Source: Thereva unica (taxonomy: Eukaryota; Arthropoda; Insecta; Diptera; Therevidae). Taken from it: 64,000 bases of DNA. The notes under the pieces were generated by a model. That model was not told the origin of the DNA. It was given only the letters and a program-made list of their open reading frames with translations, and did no database searches. Shown here in pieces: positions 1 through 9,419 of the stretch (within the stretch, counting starts at the first letter, position 1; each line of letters begins with the position of its first letter). The DNA is taken from the NCBI GenBank assembly GCA_949987705.1, contig CATLJY010000890.1, positions 51,926 through 115,925 on the forward strand, given 5' to 3'. Made by a program: the position numbers and the translations under genes.

Positions 1-410
1 TAAACAATTGTTTTTTTTTTAAGTTAATTTGATTAATGTTCCTTATTTTTGTGTTTACAATTCAAAATTTAGAGGGGACAGAGTCCCAGGTTAATAATAT
101 TTTCATTGAATTACTTAAAAATATTGGTTAATTATTATTGATAGGATAATTTTGTTTTTGTTTAATAGGATTGTAATCTAGTGTTGTATACCCTAGCAAC
201 TTTCTGCGCCGTGGCAAATTTTTTTATGATTTTGTGATCATTGCTTTTGTGTGTGACTTTAAATCATTGATTGTTGGTTTTTGTTTGTTGAATGTTGTAC
301 ACAACGATTTTCTTCGATAGTTATTGTCTGCAATTTTCTTTTTTTCTTTTCAATGTTTGTTAAAGTATGTGTTAACAGGAATTGACATTGTTTGTGAAAG
401 GAGACGCGTA
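1..410. other. AT-rich sequence without a gene
   Basis: No coding region, RNA gene or repeat boundary could be supported here. The stretch is AT-rich and leads into the inverted-repeat element that starts near 411. Confidence 0.6.
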
Positions 411-429
411 CTGGCCAGTAGTGATGAGC

Positions 430-660
430 AAACGCAAGAACAAGACAAGACTAATCTAGTCTTGTTCTTGTCTTGTTCTTGTTCAGTCTGTCTTGTTCTT
501 GTTCTTGCAAGCATAGCTAAGTCTTGTTCTTGTTCTTGTTCTTGCAAACATACCTAAGTCTTGTTCTTGTTCTTGTTCTTGCAAATATACCTAAGGCTTG
601 TTCTTGTTCTTACTAAATGTGCAAGACCAAGACAAGGCAAGACAAAACTGCAAGGCCAAG
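430..660. repeat. CTTGTT(CTTG)-type pentamer/hexamer array, left
   Basis: Repeats of cttgttcttg, with a short CAAGAACAAGACAAGACT stretch at its outer edge that is complementary to the following block, so the array can fold on itself. Short spacers such as caagcatagctaag, caaacatacctaag and caaatatacctaag punctuate it at about 45-bp intervals. The apparent reading frames on both strands are a by-product of the repeat. Confidence 0.8.
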
Positions 661-1424
661 GTATTTTCTCGCATGTAGTAGGTATTGTATGTTGATTTTA
701 TAAAATGGTTATTGAAAAAAACCTAGACTTTAATAAAAAAAATTATATCCAAACAACAAAATGCAAAAATTGATTTTAAAACTATTATAATTTTAGCGTC
801 AGTCAGTCAGCGCCAAAAGTTTGTATACACCGAAAATTTACTACCTTTGAGGTGAGAATTCCACCTGGCTTTTTTATTAAACAAATCAGTTTCACGACTG
901 CTCTTGGTGACGTTATTATGTTTGCGCCCCTGAAAAATTACATACATATGGGAACAAGTTAGGCGTAGACATTTTTCTGTCAAGTGTGTAAGCAACAAAT
1001 TACAACGGAAATATTTTGAAGCAAAAGTAAACTAGTGTTATACCCATTACTTATTATAAAAAATTAGGTTGTTCAAGTATGATTCATTAAAGAAGAAATG
1101 TCGTGTATGGGCACAAAAAATTATTAAATCCCTTTGCAGCAATACAAAAACTGGCCCACGCTCCTGTCGTTCTTACGATGCGATGTAACCAATGTGGAGG
1201 CCTTGAAAATATTACATACATTGAGAAAAGTCCGAGTTTCCTTGCCATCCAAAAAGCAAAAGAGGTTACTCAAAAAAGAATTTTTTTAGAGCATTTTTTC
1301 TTTTCTAATAAACTACTTGAACTACTGAATACTGACATCTAAGGTTTGATTTTGCTTCAAAATATTTGCGGTTTCTCACCTAGAAAATGTTTTTAATAGA
1401 ATGAATTTAGGTGGAATTTTTGCA

Positions 1425-1570
1425 AGAATCTTGCAAGAAATCTTGCTCTGGGTCTTGTTCGTGCAGAGTTAGTCTTGTTCTTGTTCTTGCAAGCATAACT
1501 AAGTCTTGTTCTTGTTCTTGTTCTTGCAAAATGTACAAGAACAAGACAAGACTGCAAGAACAAGACCACT
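1425..1570. repeat. CTTGTT(CTTG)-type array, right
   Basis: Second array of the same motif, again with a CAAGAACAAGACAAGACT block, lying just inside the right inverted repeat. With the left array it makes the element largely self-complementary near its ends. Confidence 0.8.
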
Positions 1571-1784
1571 TTTGCTCATCACTACTGGCCAGGACGGGTT
1601 TTTTTCTTTTTTTCTGTCAGTTAGTTCATAGCTGTCGACTTTTGTCATAGAGTTAGTTGTTCCTCTTTTTGTGGCGTTTATTATACATGTGCTGTTAAAC
1701 AGAAAAGGAAAAAAAAACATTGATGAAGTATAAATAAAAAATAAATCTTTTAAACGAATTAAAGTAATGTTTCTTAAGGAAAAA

Positions 1785-2240
1785 AATTTACCATTGGAGA
1801 TGATGGAGGGCTAGAGTCCTGATGGCTTAGCGGTGGACGATGGTTATCTCTCCGGAACTTTTTTTCAGGTACCCGACTCGATTAATATAGGCTCTCGACG
1901 ATCGCCTTGAAGGGAGGCGCTCCTGTCTGGTGGTGATGCAGCAAGTTGGATGGTACTTCCGGGTTCTCACCAACCCACGACCCCCCCCCCCCGGCCAGCC
2001 AGCCCTACTCTGGAGGCCCGGAGTACTGTCGGTTTAATTTTCAGGTGGTTTTTTGGTGAAAGTTTTGTGTCCAACTTGTTTTTTTTGGGTGTGGATCTGA
2101 GGTTGGCCTCTTCGGGCAACCAACTCTAGGTTCACATTAAAGCTTGTTAAAGAATCTAGGCTATCCCGCACGTGTGGCCTCGACCCACCTGACCCTGATT
2201 AAGCGAGTATCATGCTCTGCCAACTGAGATAGCCGGGTTC
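1785..2240 (-). mobile_element. tRNA-derived SINE (tRNA-Lys-like head)
   Basis: On the minus strand the 5' head at about 2240-2162 is tRNA-like: the stretch GGCTATCTCAGTTGGCAGAG fits a D-arm/A-box, followed by an anticodon-region CTTAAT and GGTGGGTCGAGGCC in place of a B-box, closest in pattern to tRNA-Lys. It is followed by about 350 bp of unrelated body containing a C/G homopolymer run near 1980-1992. A real tRNA is unlikely because of inserted bases in the anticodon arm and the attached body. Boundaries are approximate. Confidence 0.55.
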
Positions 2241-2342
2241 CTCGAAACCGTTAATACAGAAATGGCGTAAAAGGCATTGTTTCAAACGGAAACGTAAAAA
2301 TATAAAATAGTAAAAAAACGCACGTGCAGTTGGTATTTCAAT

Positions 2343-2348
2343 TTTATT
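2343..2348 (-). terminator. AATAAA polyadenylation signal candidate for the hairpin-array transcript
   Basis: tttatt on the plus strand reads AATAAA on the minus strand, about 240 bp beyond the last hairpin and about 850 bp downstream of the minus-strand TATA box at 3199-3206. Such hexamers are common by chance in AT-rich DNA, so this is only suggestive. Confidence 0.35.
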
Positions 2349-2585
2349 CAATAAGTGTACTTCAATATTTGCAAACTTACAACCTAATCATGCAACTTAT
2401 GCTAATATATAAATATATATTGCTAATATAAAATTATATTAGTTTAAATAAACTGCTTGCTGCAATGCCTTTGGTGTCGCTGGTTCGTCGTAAAAGTGCC
2501 AGTCCTGCGTCTCGGTGGTTCGTTGAATGTTGCCCTTAATGCCCTGGATATTTCCTTTTACTGCGTGCTTAAATATACTTCAAAT
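2349..2585. other. AT-rich spacer between poly(A) signal and hairpin array
   Basis: No open reading frame of note. The part at 2460-2580 has higher GC and may be the 3' part of the putative minus-strand transcript. No repeat of the hairpin unit is visible here. Confidence 0.5.
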
Positions 2586-3158
2586 GCAGGCAGAATTCCG
2601 GCCTTCCAATAAATGGTATGCACAGGAATTCACTGCGATTGTTTGAATTCTATAATTTTCTAAGGACAAACAAGCATGCAGAATTTACCACCTTCCGCCA
2701 GTAAGCGGTGTGCAGAAATTCACTGCTAAATTCTACGACTGTAAGATACGCGAACACAAACTTAATAGCAGACAAATTCTGGCCTTCCACAAAATGGTAT
2801 GCGCATGAATTTACTGCTATTTATCTATTCTACGTAAGACGAAAACAAAGTGAATAAATTGCAGGCAGAACTTTAGCCTTCCACAAAGTGGTGTGCTTAT
2901 GAGTTCACTGCGCTTTATAAATCAAATCTACAATACAACAAAAACGTGCATGTAAAATTTTCCGCCTTCCACGTTGTGGTGTGCGCGAAAATTTGCTGCC
3001 CGCTACCAATATCAAACACAATACAACAAAAGTGCATGTGAAATTTTCAGCCTTCCACGTAGTGGTGTGCTTGAAAATTTCCTGCTTGCTATAAAAGTTC
3101 AGGTTTAATATTTGCATGCAAAACTCTCACCTTCCAAATGGTCCGGAGAGTTCTCTGC
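2586..3158 (-). ncRNA. Tandem array of seven structured hairpin units (possible ncRNA)
   Basis: Seven related units start near 2586, 2674, 2768, 2861, 2948, 3034 and 3114 (spacing about 80-94 bp). Each folds as: outer GCA/TGC closing pairs, a 5-9-bp variable AT-rich stem, a conserved asymmetric internal loop (CCTT side and GTRTGC side), an inner CCA(C)/(G)TGG stem and a short loop. The variable stem stays paired while its sequence changes: GAATTCC/GGAATTC at 2593/2625, GAATTT/AAATTC at 2681/2716, AAATTC/GAATTT at 2774/2807, GAACT/AGTTC at 2868/2902, AAATTTTC/GAAAATTT at 2955/2987, GAAATTTTC/GAAAATTTC at 3040/3073, AACTCTC/GAGAGTT at 3122/3146. The inner stem also covaries (CCGC/GCGG in unit 2, CCAC/GTGG elsewhere). 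Transcription from the minus strand is inferred from the TATA box and AATAAA. I recognise no known RNA family. Confidence 0.6.
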
Positions 3159-3198
3159 GTATCTGAAAATTGAGAGACCGAATAAGGATGCGTCCGCG

Positions 3199-3206
3199 TT
3201 TTTATA
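3199..3206 (-). promoter_or_regulatory. TATA box upstream of the hairpin array
   Basis: Reads TATAAAAA on the minus strand, about 40 bp before the first hairpin met on that strand. A start site near 3170-3178 would put the whole array in one transcript. No clear TCAGT initiator is seen at the expected distance. Confidence 0.4.
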
Positions 3207-3207
3207 G

Positions 3208-4020
3208 TCCAAAGATAACGGTATCCTTTAGGAAATTTTATTTCCTTGTTGCGAACTGCCTTATCGGCAACGTAAAATTATTAATTTTCTCCGAATTTTG
3301 AGGCCAATTGTATAATAATTATTTGTAATGTATTTAAATAATTATTTTAATTTGTCTTTATATTTTTTCGACTGTTTTTTCTCTTTTTTGTCGATTTTTA
3401 TTGCAGGGATATTTTTATTCCCTAAAATGGCCATGAATAATTTCCCTTCTCCATTTTGTACACAACTATTCTTGTCTCGCTTTAATTTTATAAGTTTATT
3501 TTCTCTTTCTTTCTCCTTAACCTTATGGAGAAATATTATTATTAAAATATCTTTTTACACGTATCTTTTTCGATGTTTTTAATGTCACCATTAGAATCCG
3601 CGCGAAATTCTACATAAGTTTCATATGTCATTTTCATATGAAACATAAAATTTGACGTTTCTTTGCCGGGCGAAGTTTTGTGTATGTCGCGAGTGATATT
3701 TTAGTGTTTTTCACCTGTTTTTCCTGACCTTTCAGGTAAGTAACGTGATGTGGTGTGTTTATTGTTCACCTGTGAAAAGTTGTGTGTGTTGTAGGTGTGG
3801 GAAATTGTGTTTTCTTGTGTGAAAATAGGTGGATAAAAATGATAGGTTATATCCGTCATTTTCCACCTAAAAATGCTATTTTTCACCTGTAATCTGTGAA
3901 ATAGACACATATTGTACAGGTGAAATGATATGTAGCACATATTGCGCAAGTTTCCTTAACTTGGATGTGCTTTTTATATGTTATTTAGTTAAATTCGGTT
4001 TGTGCGATCGATCACAAAAT
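3208..4020. other. AT-rich region upstream of the Helitron gene
   Basis: No gene supported. It contains a perfect 10-bp inverted repeat, GTTTCATATG at 3618-3627 and CATATGAAAC at 3635-3644, and several copies of ttcacctg between 3710 and 3920. It may include the 5' end and promoter of the Helitron, but no unambiguous Helitron terminus was found. Confidence 0.45.
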
Positions 4021-6672
4021 ATGCCTCGAAAAAAATACTCGATAGCGCAAAAAAAAGAAGCAGCCGAACAACGTCGTACTCTTCGCACCGCGTCGCAGCG
4101 AAATAGACGTAGTAATAATGAATACCGTCACACAGAACGACAAATAGATGCAGAAACTCATAAAATTGCACGTGAGCATGAGCATCGTCGTCGGCAAGAG
4201 CAAGAACGAAATACTGAGACCCACCGACTTGCTCGCAATGATGAAGATCGCCGTCGACAAGAGCAAGAAAGAGATACTGTAGCCCGCACATTTGCTCGTA
4301 CGGATGAAGATCGCCGTCGGCAAGAGCAGAACTTAGATACTCAAGCCCGCAGACGTGCTCGCAATGACGAGGATCGCCATCGGGAAGAGCAAGCTCGAAA
4401 CACTCGAGCACGTCTACTTAATCGAGAAAATTTGAACCAGTCCTGGCACAGTGCCAGTTCAATTTTTCTTAATACGATCAAGGAAGGCCCAACAGTATCA
4501 TGCAATTGCTGTGAAGGACTTTCGTTCGCACGGTCTATAAAAACAATGTCCTTACAGCAGCTTGAAACTAAACCAGCAGATTTCAAAATTAAAATTGGAT
4601 TTATATCCCAGTCCAAAGGGTTATATAATCTATGTGGGACGTGTTATTCGGCGATTAAAGGGAACAAAATTCCGAATTTATGCCTCACTAATGGTCTTTC
4701 ATTTCCATCGATCCCCATTGAAGTCTCACGCCTTACTAAGCTCGAGGCACGGTTAGTTTCACCTCGTCATGTGTTTCAATGTATTTGGGCTGTTTACGGA
4801 ATTCGTGGTCAATATCAAACTAAGGGGCAGTTTGTAAATGTGCCTGTCTCTATTGACACGACTGTCTCATCATTGCCAAGACAAGTCAATAACTCGGGGT
4901 GCGCATTCATTCGCCTTGCCAGACAAATGCATGTTTTGTCAAACTATGCTCCAAAAATATACGTCCACAGCTCGTCTATGATGCTGCTCGTCGCCTCTCA
5001 GCTTCACCTCTTTATCGAGAGTACGGAATTTCACTTAGTTCCAACTGGATGCAAGAAGTTCAAAGAGTTGGTACACAAATTCAGGATATCGATGGAATTT
5101 TATTAGGATCACCATGGGCTGAAGAAGGCAATGCAAGTGTTGTAGGACATAATATTCAAAATATTATGATTGAGGCGCCAGATGATAGTGAGGAATTAAA
5201 TCCGGGCGGTACTGAGACATTGATATCTGCTGAGATTCAACAGTTGGACTGTGTAGAAGGAATTCGTTTGGCTCCTGCCGAAGGAAATCGGCCGATTTCT
5301 GTACTTTTCGATAAAGTTTCTCCGTTTTTAGCATTTCCAAAACTATTCGGAGGGGAAAGTTTATCAGGCAAAATTAACGCTGCAGGAAAGGAAAAGGAAC
5401 TCAGCAAAACTGAACTCTTTAAATCTTTGGTAAGGAGATCAGACAGAAGAGCAGCTGAATCAACTGAATTCATTCTTTATGCTGCAAAAGTTCTTGAAAT
5501 TAGTCGAATTTCAAGTAATCACCAAATTTGTCTTCGTAAAAGAAGAAATACTGGAGAGCAAGTTGTCACGGCAGCACAAATTTCTAATCCCGACTTTGTG
5601 GATGGTATGCTGCGTGATGACAATGCATATCGCATTTTTCAAGGAATGAGGAATTCCTGTCATCATTGGCATCAAGAGGGACTGAGAGTACGAGCAATGG
5701 TCCGTCAATTTGGTTTACCGAATTTGTTCCAAACTCTCAGTGCTGGTGAAATTAAATGTCTGGAACTTATTGTTATCCTTAAGAAAGTTCTTGACGATGA
5801 GGAGATATCTATAGAACAAGCAGGTGAAATCACTAAGCATGAAAAAGAAATTTTAATTCAGCGTGACCCTGTAACTTGTGCAGTGGTAAACATTTCTCAG
5901 CCCTGCTGGGAAGTGCGCCTTCTGTGTTAGAAGGGAAACTCTATATATGTATATATATACATATATATGTATATATATATATATATATACATATATATGT
6001 ATATATATGTATGTATGTGTATGTATATATAGATTTTCATGCTTAGCTGAAAAGTGCGCCTTCTTTGCTAGAAGGGTTAACTCTTGCTTGAGAAGATACT
6101 TTGACAACCGATTCCAAGCGCTAATGAAAACGTTCAAATGTTCAGAAGGCCCTTTAGGAAATCGAGAAATTCTCCACTACTTCTATAGAGTGTAATTTCA
6201 ACATAGAGGCTCTCCTCATGTTCACATGATTCTCTGGGTCGGTAACGCTCCCATTTACAAAGAAAACGATGTTCAAAATGTTGAAGCAATATGTCAATTC
6301 ATAGATGAACTGATCTCATGCTCAACAGACTATCCTGAAGAGGACCCTACTCATCAACTCTTGCCTCTAAATACACATCGTCATACTTCCACATGCAAGA
6401 AGAAAAGTAACAGAGGAATAAAATGTCGGTTTGGAATTCCATTCTTTCCTATGGACCGCACACGAATTCTTACTCCTCTTCATATATCAGAAAATGAAAT
6501 AAGGAGTTGTAAAAGTAAATTAAAACGGATCAAAATATATCTTGAGTCAGATGGACCTCTTGCATTAACCTCTTTCGATGAGTTTCTTAGAGCTCTTCAT
6601 CTTGACAAAGAAACATATATTAATATAATCCGTTCTTCACTAGCGAGAGATAAAGTCTTCCTGCGTCGCCGG
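4021..6672 (+). pseudogene. Helitron Rep/helicase, broken N-terminal half
   Basis: Starts MPRKKYSIAQ at 4021. An Arg/Glu-rich repeated segment (residues ~40-130, several imperfect copies ending RRRQEQ) is followed by the conserved cysteine block CNCCEG...LCGTCY and VSPRHVFQC seen at the N-terminus of insect Helitron replicases. The Helitron-like N domain follows, with the HUH nickase motif as RGSPHVHMILWV at about 6205-6240. Lesions: a frameshift near 4955-4965, a ~210-bp insertion at about 5885-6095 carrying an AT microsatellite, an in-frame TAA at 6193-6195 just before the HUH motif, and loss of everything after 6672, where a SINE begins. The Rep catalytic tyrosines and the PIF1-like helicase are absent. 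Helitron identity is firm, and the copy is dead. Confidence 0.85.
5885..6095. mobile_element. Short insertion (MITE-like) with internal AT microsatellite
   Basis: Interrupts the Helitron reading frame between codons that are adjacent in related proteins. It carries the motif AAGTGCGCCTTCT twice (about 5911 and 6052), flanking a TATATGTA microsatellite at 5940-6030. A relative of its left part occurs in reverse orientation at 63180-63235. Exact ends and target duplication are unclear. Confidence 0.55.
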
Positions 6673-7138
6673 CCTTTTTTTTATGTGAAAGTCTAGAGTC
6701 ACAGGAATACGCCCTTTATACTGTGTCGACAATCTATTTTCTTCATATAGAGTGCAATGTCGAACAGCAGCTCTAGTCGGGGAAGAAAGGAACTGTCACA
6801 ACCTACCAGCGATATTTTTGCAGTCCACCTACTCCCAACCATTACTGGCGACTTTGTCATCGGGGCATCGAGAAACAACTCGCTGGAGTGTTATGCCTCC
6901 TGAAACGAGTTGAATCTCATCAAGCAACCGATGACATGCGCTTTGGTGAAGCGGGGAAGGGCTATGGAAGGCTATGACAGAAGGAATCAGGAATGTAAAG
7001 AGGGACGAAGAAAGAAGGAAAGTTATGTAGGTGGGAAAGTGGAAAAGGCGAAGGATCGGTGGGCTGGCCGGGATTCGAACCCGGGACCTCTGGGATAGTA
7101 GCCAGACGCCTTACTCCCTAGGCTACCGAGGCCTTGTG
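6673..7138 (-). mobile_element. tRNA-derived SINE, minus strand
   Basis: On the minus strand the head at 7138-7070 contains an A-box-like GGTAGCCTAGGGAGT and a B-box GGTTCGAATCC, followed by a ~350-bp body and ending in an A-rich tail (t-run at 6673-6682 on plus). A second copy of the same family lies in plus orientation at 37190-37622, sharing the B-box, the body (for example CTCGTTTCAGGAGGCATAAC) and the tail. It truncates the Helitron pseudogene. Confidence 0.8.
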
Positions 7139-7154
7139 AGATATTCATTAACAT

Positions 7155-7906
7155 TTCATTTTTATTCTAAGCAGAACGCGATGGCAAAGACTCAAAACTG
7201 AAAAATACACGCACAAAATAACTTAAACGTTAATATTTCGGGTATTTCGCTAATTTGTTGCGGACTTTCACAACCTGTCCCAATTGTCACGGATATGTAC
7301 AGTCGAGGGAAAAAAGTATCCCCAAAGTAACAAATAAAAAATCTTTTTTTTAATTCAGATAATTCTCAATTTATGTAACCACATAGCGTAGATGCCATAA
7401 GGAAGTGCTGACAGACACAGGTCGAGTCAGCTCTGCCAGTAAAAAAGACGTGCCATTTCTATTATGAATATATTATTACAGTTTGATTTAGACTATTATA
7501 TTAGTGTTCTCTTTTTTCCTTTTTATTTACGAATTAACATCTATAACAATATTCTAGTTGTGCCACTTTCAACATTTTCCAAGAAATCGAACTAGAATTG
7601 TTTTCAGAAAATATCTTATTATTTTCTGTTGTTTTGTTTGGTCGGAACAAAATTTTTTACAGAACAGAATTTCGTTTTGTGTTCGATTTTTTGCTATTGT
7701 ACGTTTTGTGTTTAAACAGGGGCCCACTAGTTTATTACATTACACTAGCACTAAATTTAAAATTTATTTTCCAGATATCAATAATAAAAATAAAAATTAT
7801 AAAGCAATTTTTTGTTTTGCGGACCATTTGGCGCCGCTTTGTGAGTAGCGCCCGGGGCATGAAGCCCCCCTGCCCCCCTCGCTTCTCCACTGTTTGTAAT
7901 GTATAT
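7155..7906. repeat. ~755-bp direct repeat, copy 1
   Basis: Nearly identical to 8664-9417, starting at taacatttcatttttattc and ending at tttgtaatgta. The two copies differ by a handful of substitutions and one- or two-base indels. The right part includes GGCGCCGCTTTGTGAGTAGC and a C-rich stretch before ctccactg, which resembles the CAGTGGAG start of a hAT-like element in reverse. The pair could be LTRs of a small non-autonomous element or a tandem duplication. No coding capacity. Confidence 0.7.
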
Positions 7907-8663
7907 TACTACTGTTAAATAACGCATCAGTGAAGAAAATATAAAAAGAGAACAGAATGCAGCTTATTTGAGAAGACAACAAGAAGGTGAAAAAATAATT
8001 GTGTTTTTAAATTTATAGGTTTTAAATCTAAAAGTAGAAAACCAATTTGCAACCAGCCAAATCTTGCAACTAAGGTTTTATATTCATTCCAATCAACTGT
8101 AAAGCCAAATTAAGATAAGCTCAGCTTAACTATAAACTATACTTGAAAAGACGATACACTGCAAAAAAAAGTGAGTTTAGGTAGTTTTATCTTAATTTTC
8201 TATAGAGTTCGTAAACTATCTTTTTCTAGTTAAATTTAAAATTAAACTAAGGTAGGTTGTTTAAATTGGTTTTAAGAAACGTCAAAATCCAATGCTTTTT
8301 AATGTGATAGTTTTGACAAGCGTAGAAAAAAGTTGCTGATTTTAGGTTGTCCCCCAGATAAGCCATATTTACGATTAATTAAGAATTCTTAATTTTTATT
8401 ACTATAAATAGTATTAAAAATTGAAAATGCCTATTTCTTCAATTGTTTTATTGAACACTGTTAACAATTTTTTTAATTTTTTCACTGAAATTTTCTCACT
8501 GAAATTTTTTCATACCTATACACCGTCGAGTAGATATAGTAAGCAATCTTATTTGTTTTATTACTTACCAAGAATGCTTTGAACTTGAAAGGTAGTAACA
8601 CAGTGAAATATTATGTATGTACACTATAATTCATGGTAACATTTAACTTATAACATATAACAT
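7907..8663. other. Spacer between the direct repeats
   Basis: AT-rich, no convincing reading frame and no recognised domain. If the flanking repeats are LTRs this would be the internal region of a non-autonomous element. Confidence 0.4.
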
Positions 8664-9417
8664 TTCATTTTTATTCTAAGCAGAACGCGATGACAAGGAC
8701 TCAAAACTGAAAAATACACGCACAAAATAACTTAAACGTTAATATTTCGGGTATTTCGCTAATTTGTTGCGGACTTTCACAACCTGTCCCAATTGTCACG
8801 GATATGTACAGTCGAGGAAAAAAGTATCCCCAAAGTAACAAATAAAGAATCTTTTTTTTTAATTCAGATAATTCTCAATTTATGTAACCACACAGCGTAG
8901 ATGCCATAAGGAAGTGCTGACAGACACAGGTCGAGTCAGCCCTGCCAGTAAAAAAGACGTGCCATTTCTATTATGAATATATTATTACAGTTTGATTTAG
9001 ACTATTATATTAGTGTTCTCTTTTTTCCTTTTTATTTACGAATTAACATCTATAACAATATTCTAGTTGTGCCACTTTCAACATTTTCCAAGAAATCGAA
9101 CTAGAATTTTTTTCAGAAAATATCTTATTATTTTCTGTTGTTTTGTTTGGTCGGAACAAAATTTTTTACAGAACAGAATTTCGTTTTGTGTTCGATTTTT
9201 TTGCTATTATACGTTTTGTGTTTAAACAGGGGCCCACTAGTTTATTATATTACACTAGCACTAAATTTAAAATTTATTTTCCAGAAACCAATAATAAAAA
9301 TAAAAATTATAAAGCAATTTTTTGTTTTGCGGATCATTTGGCGCCGCTTTGTGAGTAGCGCCCGGGGCATGAAGCCCCCCTGCCCCCCCTCGCTTCTCCA
9401 CTGTTTGTAATGTAGGT
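8664..9417. repeat. ~755-bp direct repeat, copy 2
   Basis: Second copy of 7155-7906. Its right end abuts, and seems to truncate, the Bel-Pao protease coding sequence that runs on the minus strand from about 9420 upward. Confidence 0.7.
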
Positions 9418-9419
9418 AG

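Larger units (their letters stand above)
411..1592. mobile_element. Fold-back element with 22-bp terminal inverted repeats, hAT-like
   Basis: The 22 bases at 411-432 (CTGGCCAGTAGTGATGAGCA followed by AA) are the exact reverse complement of 1571-1592. Within the repeat the string CAGTAGTG looks like the CAG start of a hAT terminus, but I could not find a matching 8-bp target duplication, so the family is uncertain. Immediately inside each end lies an array of CTTGT/CAAGA-type pentamers. About 750 bp of AT-rich sequence without a transposase fills the middle. It is best read as a non-autonomous element. A mere inverted duplication of a satellite edge is the alternative. Confidence 0.55.

Noticed and set aside
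2162..2240. Functional tRNA-Lys gene on the minus strand
   Set aside because: Anticodon-arm insertions, a poor B-box and an attached SINE body argue for a SINE head.
2586..3158. CRISPR or tRNA array reading of the hairpin repeats
   Set aside because: The variable part is the paired stem, not a unique spacer, and no cloverleaf or B-box is present.
3989..4411. 140-codon minus-strand frame with repeated motif
   Set aside because: Antisense shadow of the Arg/Glu-rich repeats in the Helitron protein.
5947..6195. Open frame through the tatatgta microsatellite
   Set aside because: Generated by the microsatellite; only its last ~40 codons are Helitron sequence.
7065..7138. Functional tRNA gene on the minus strand
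   Set aside because: Good A- and B-boxes, but it is joined to a ~400-bp body and A-tail that recur at 37190-37622, so it is a SINE head.
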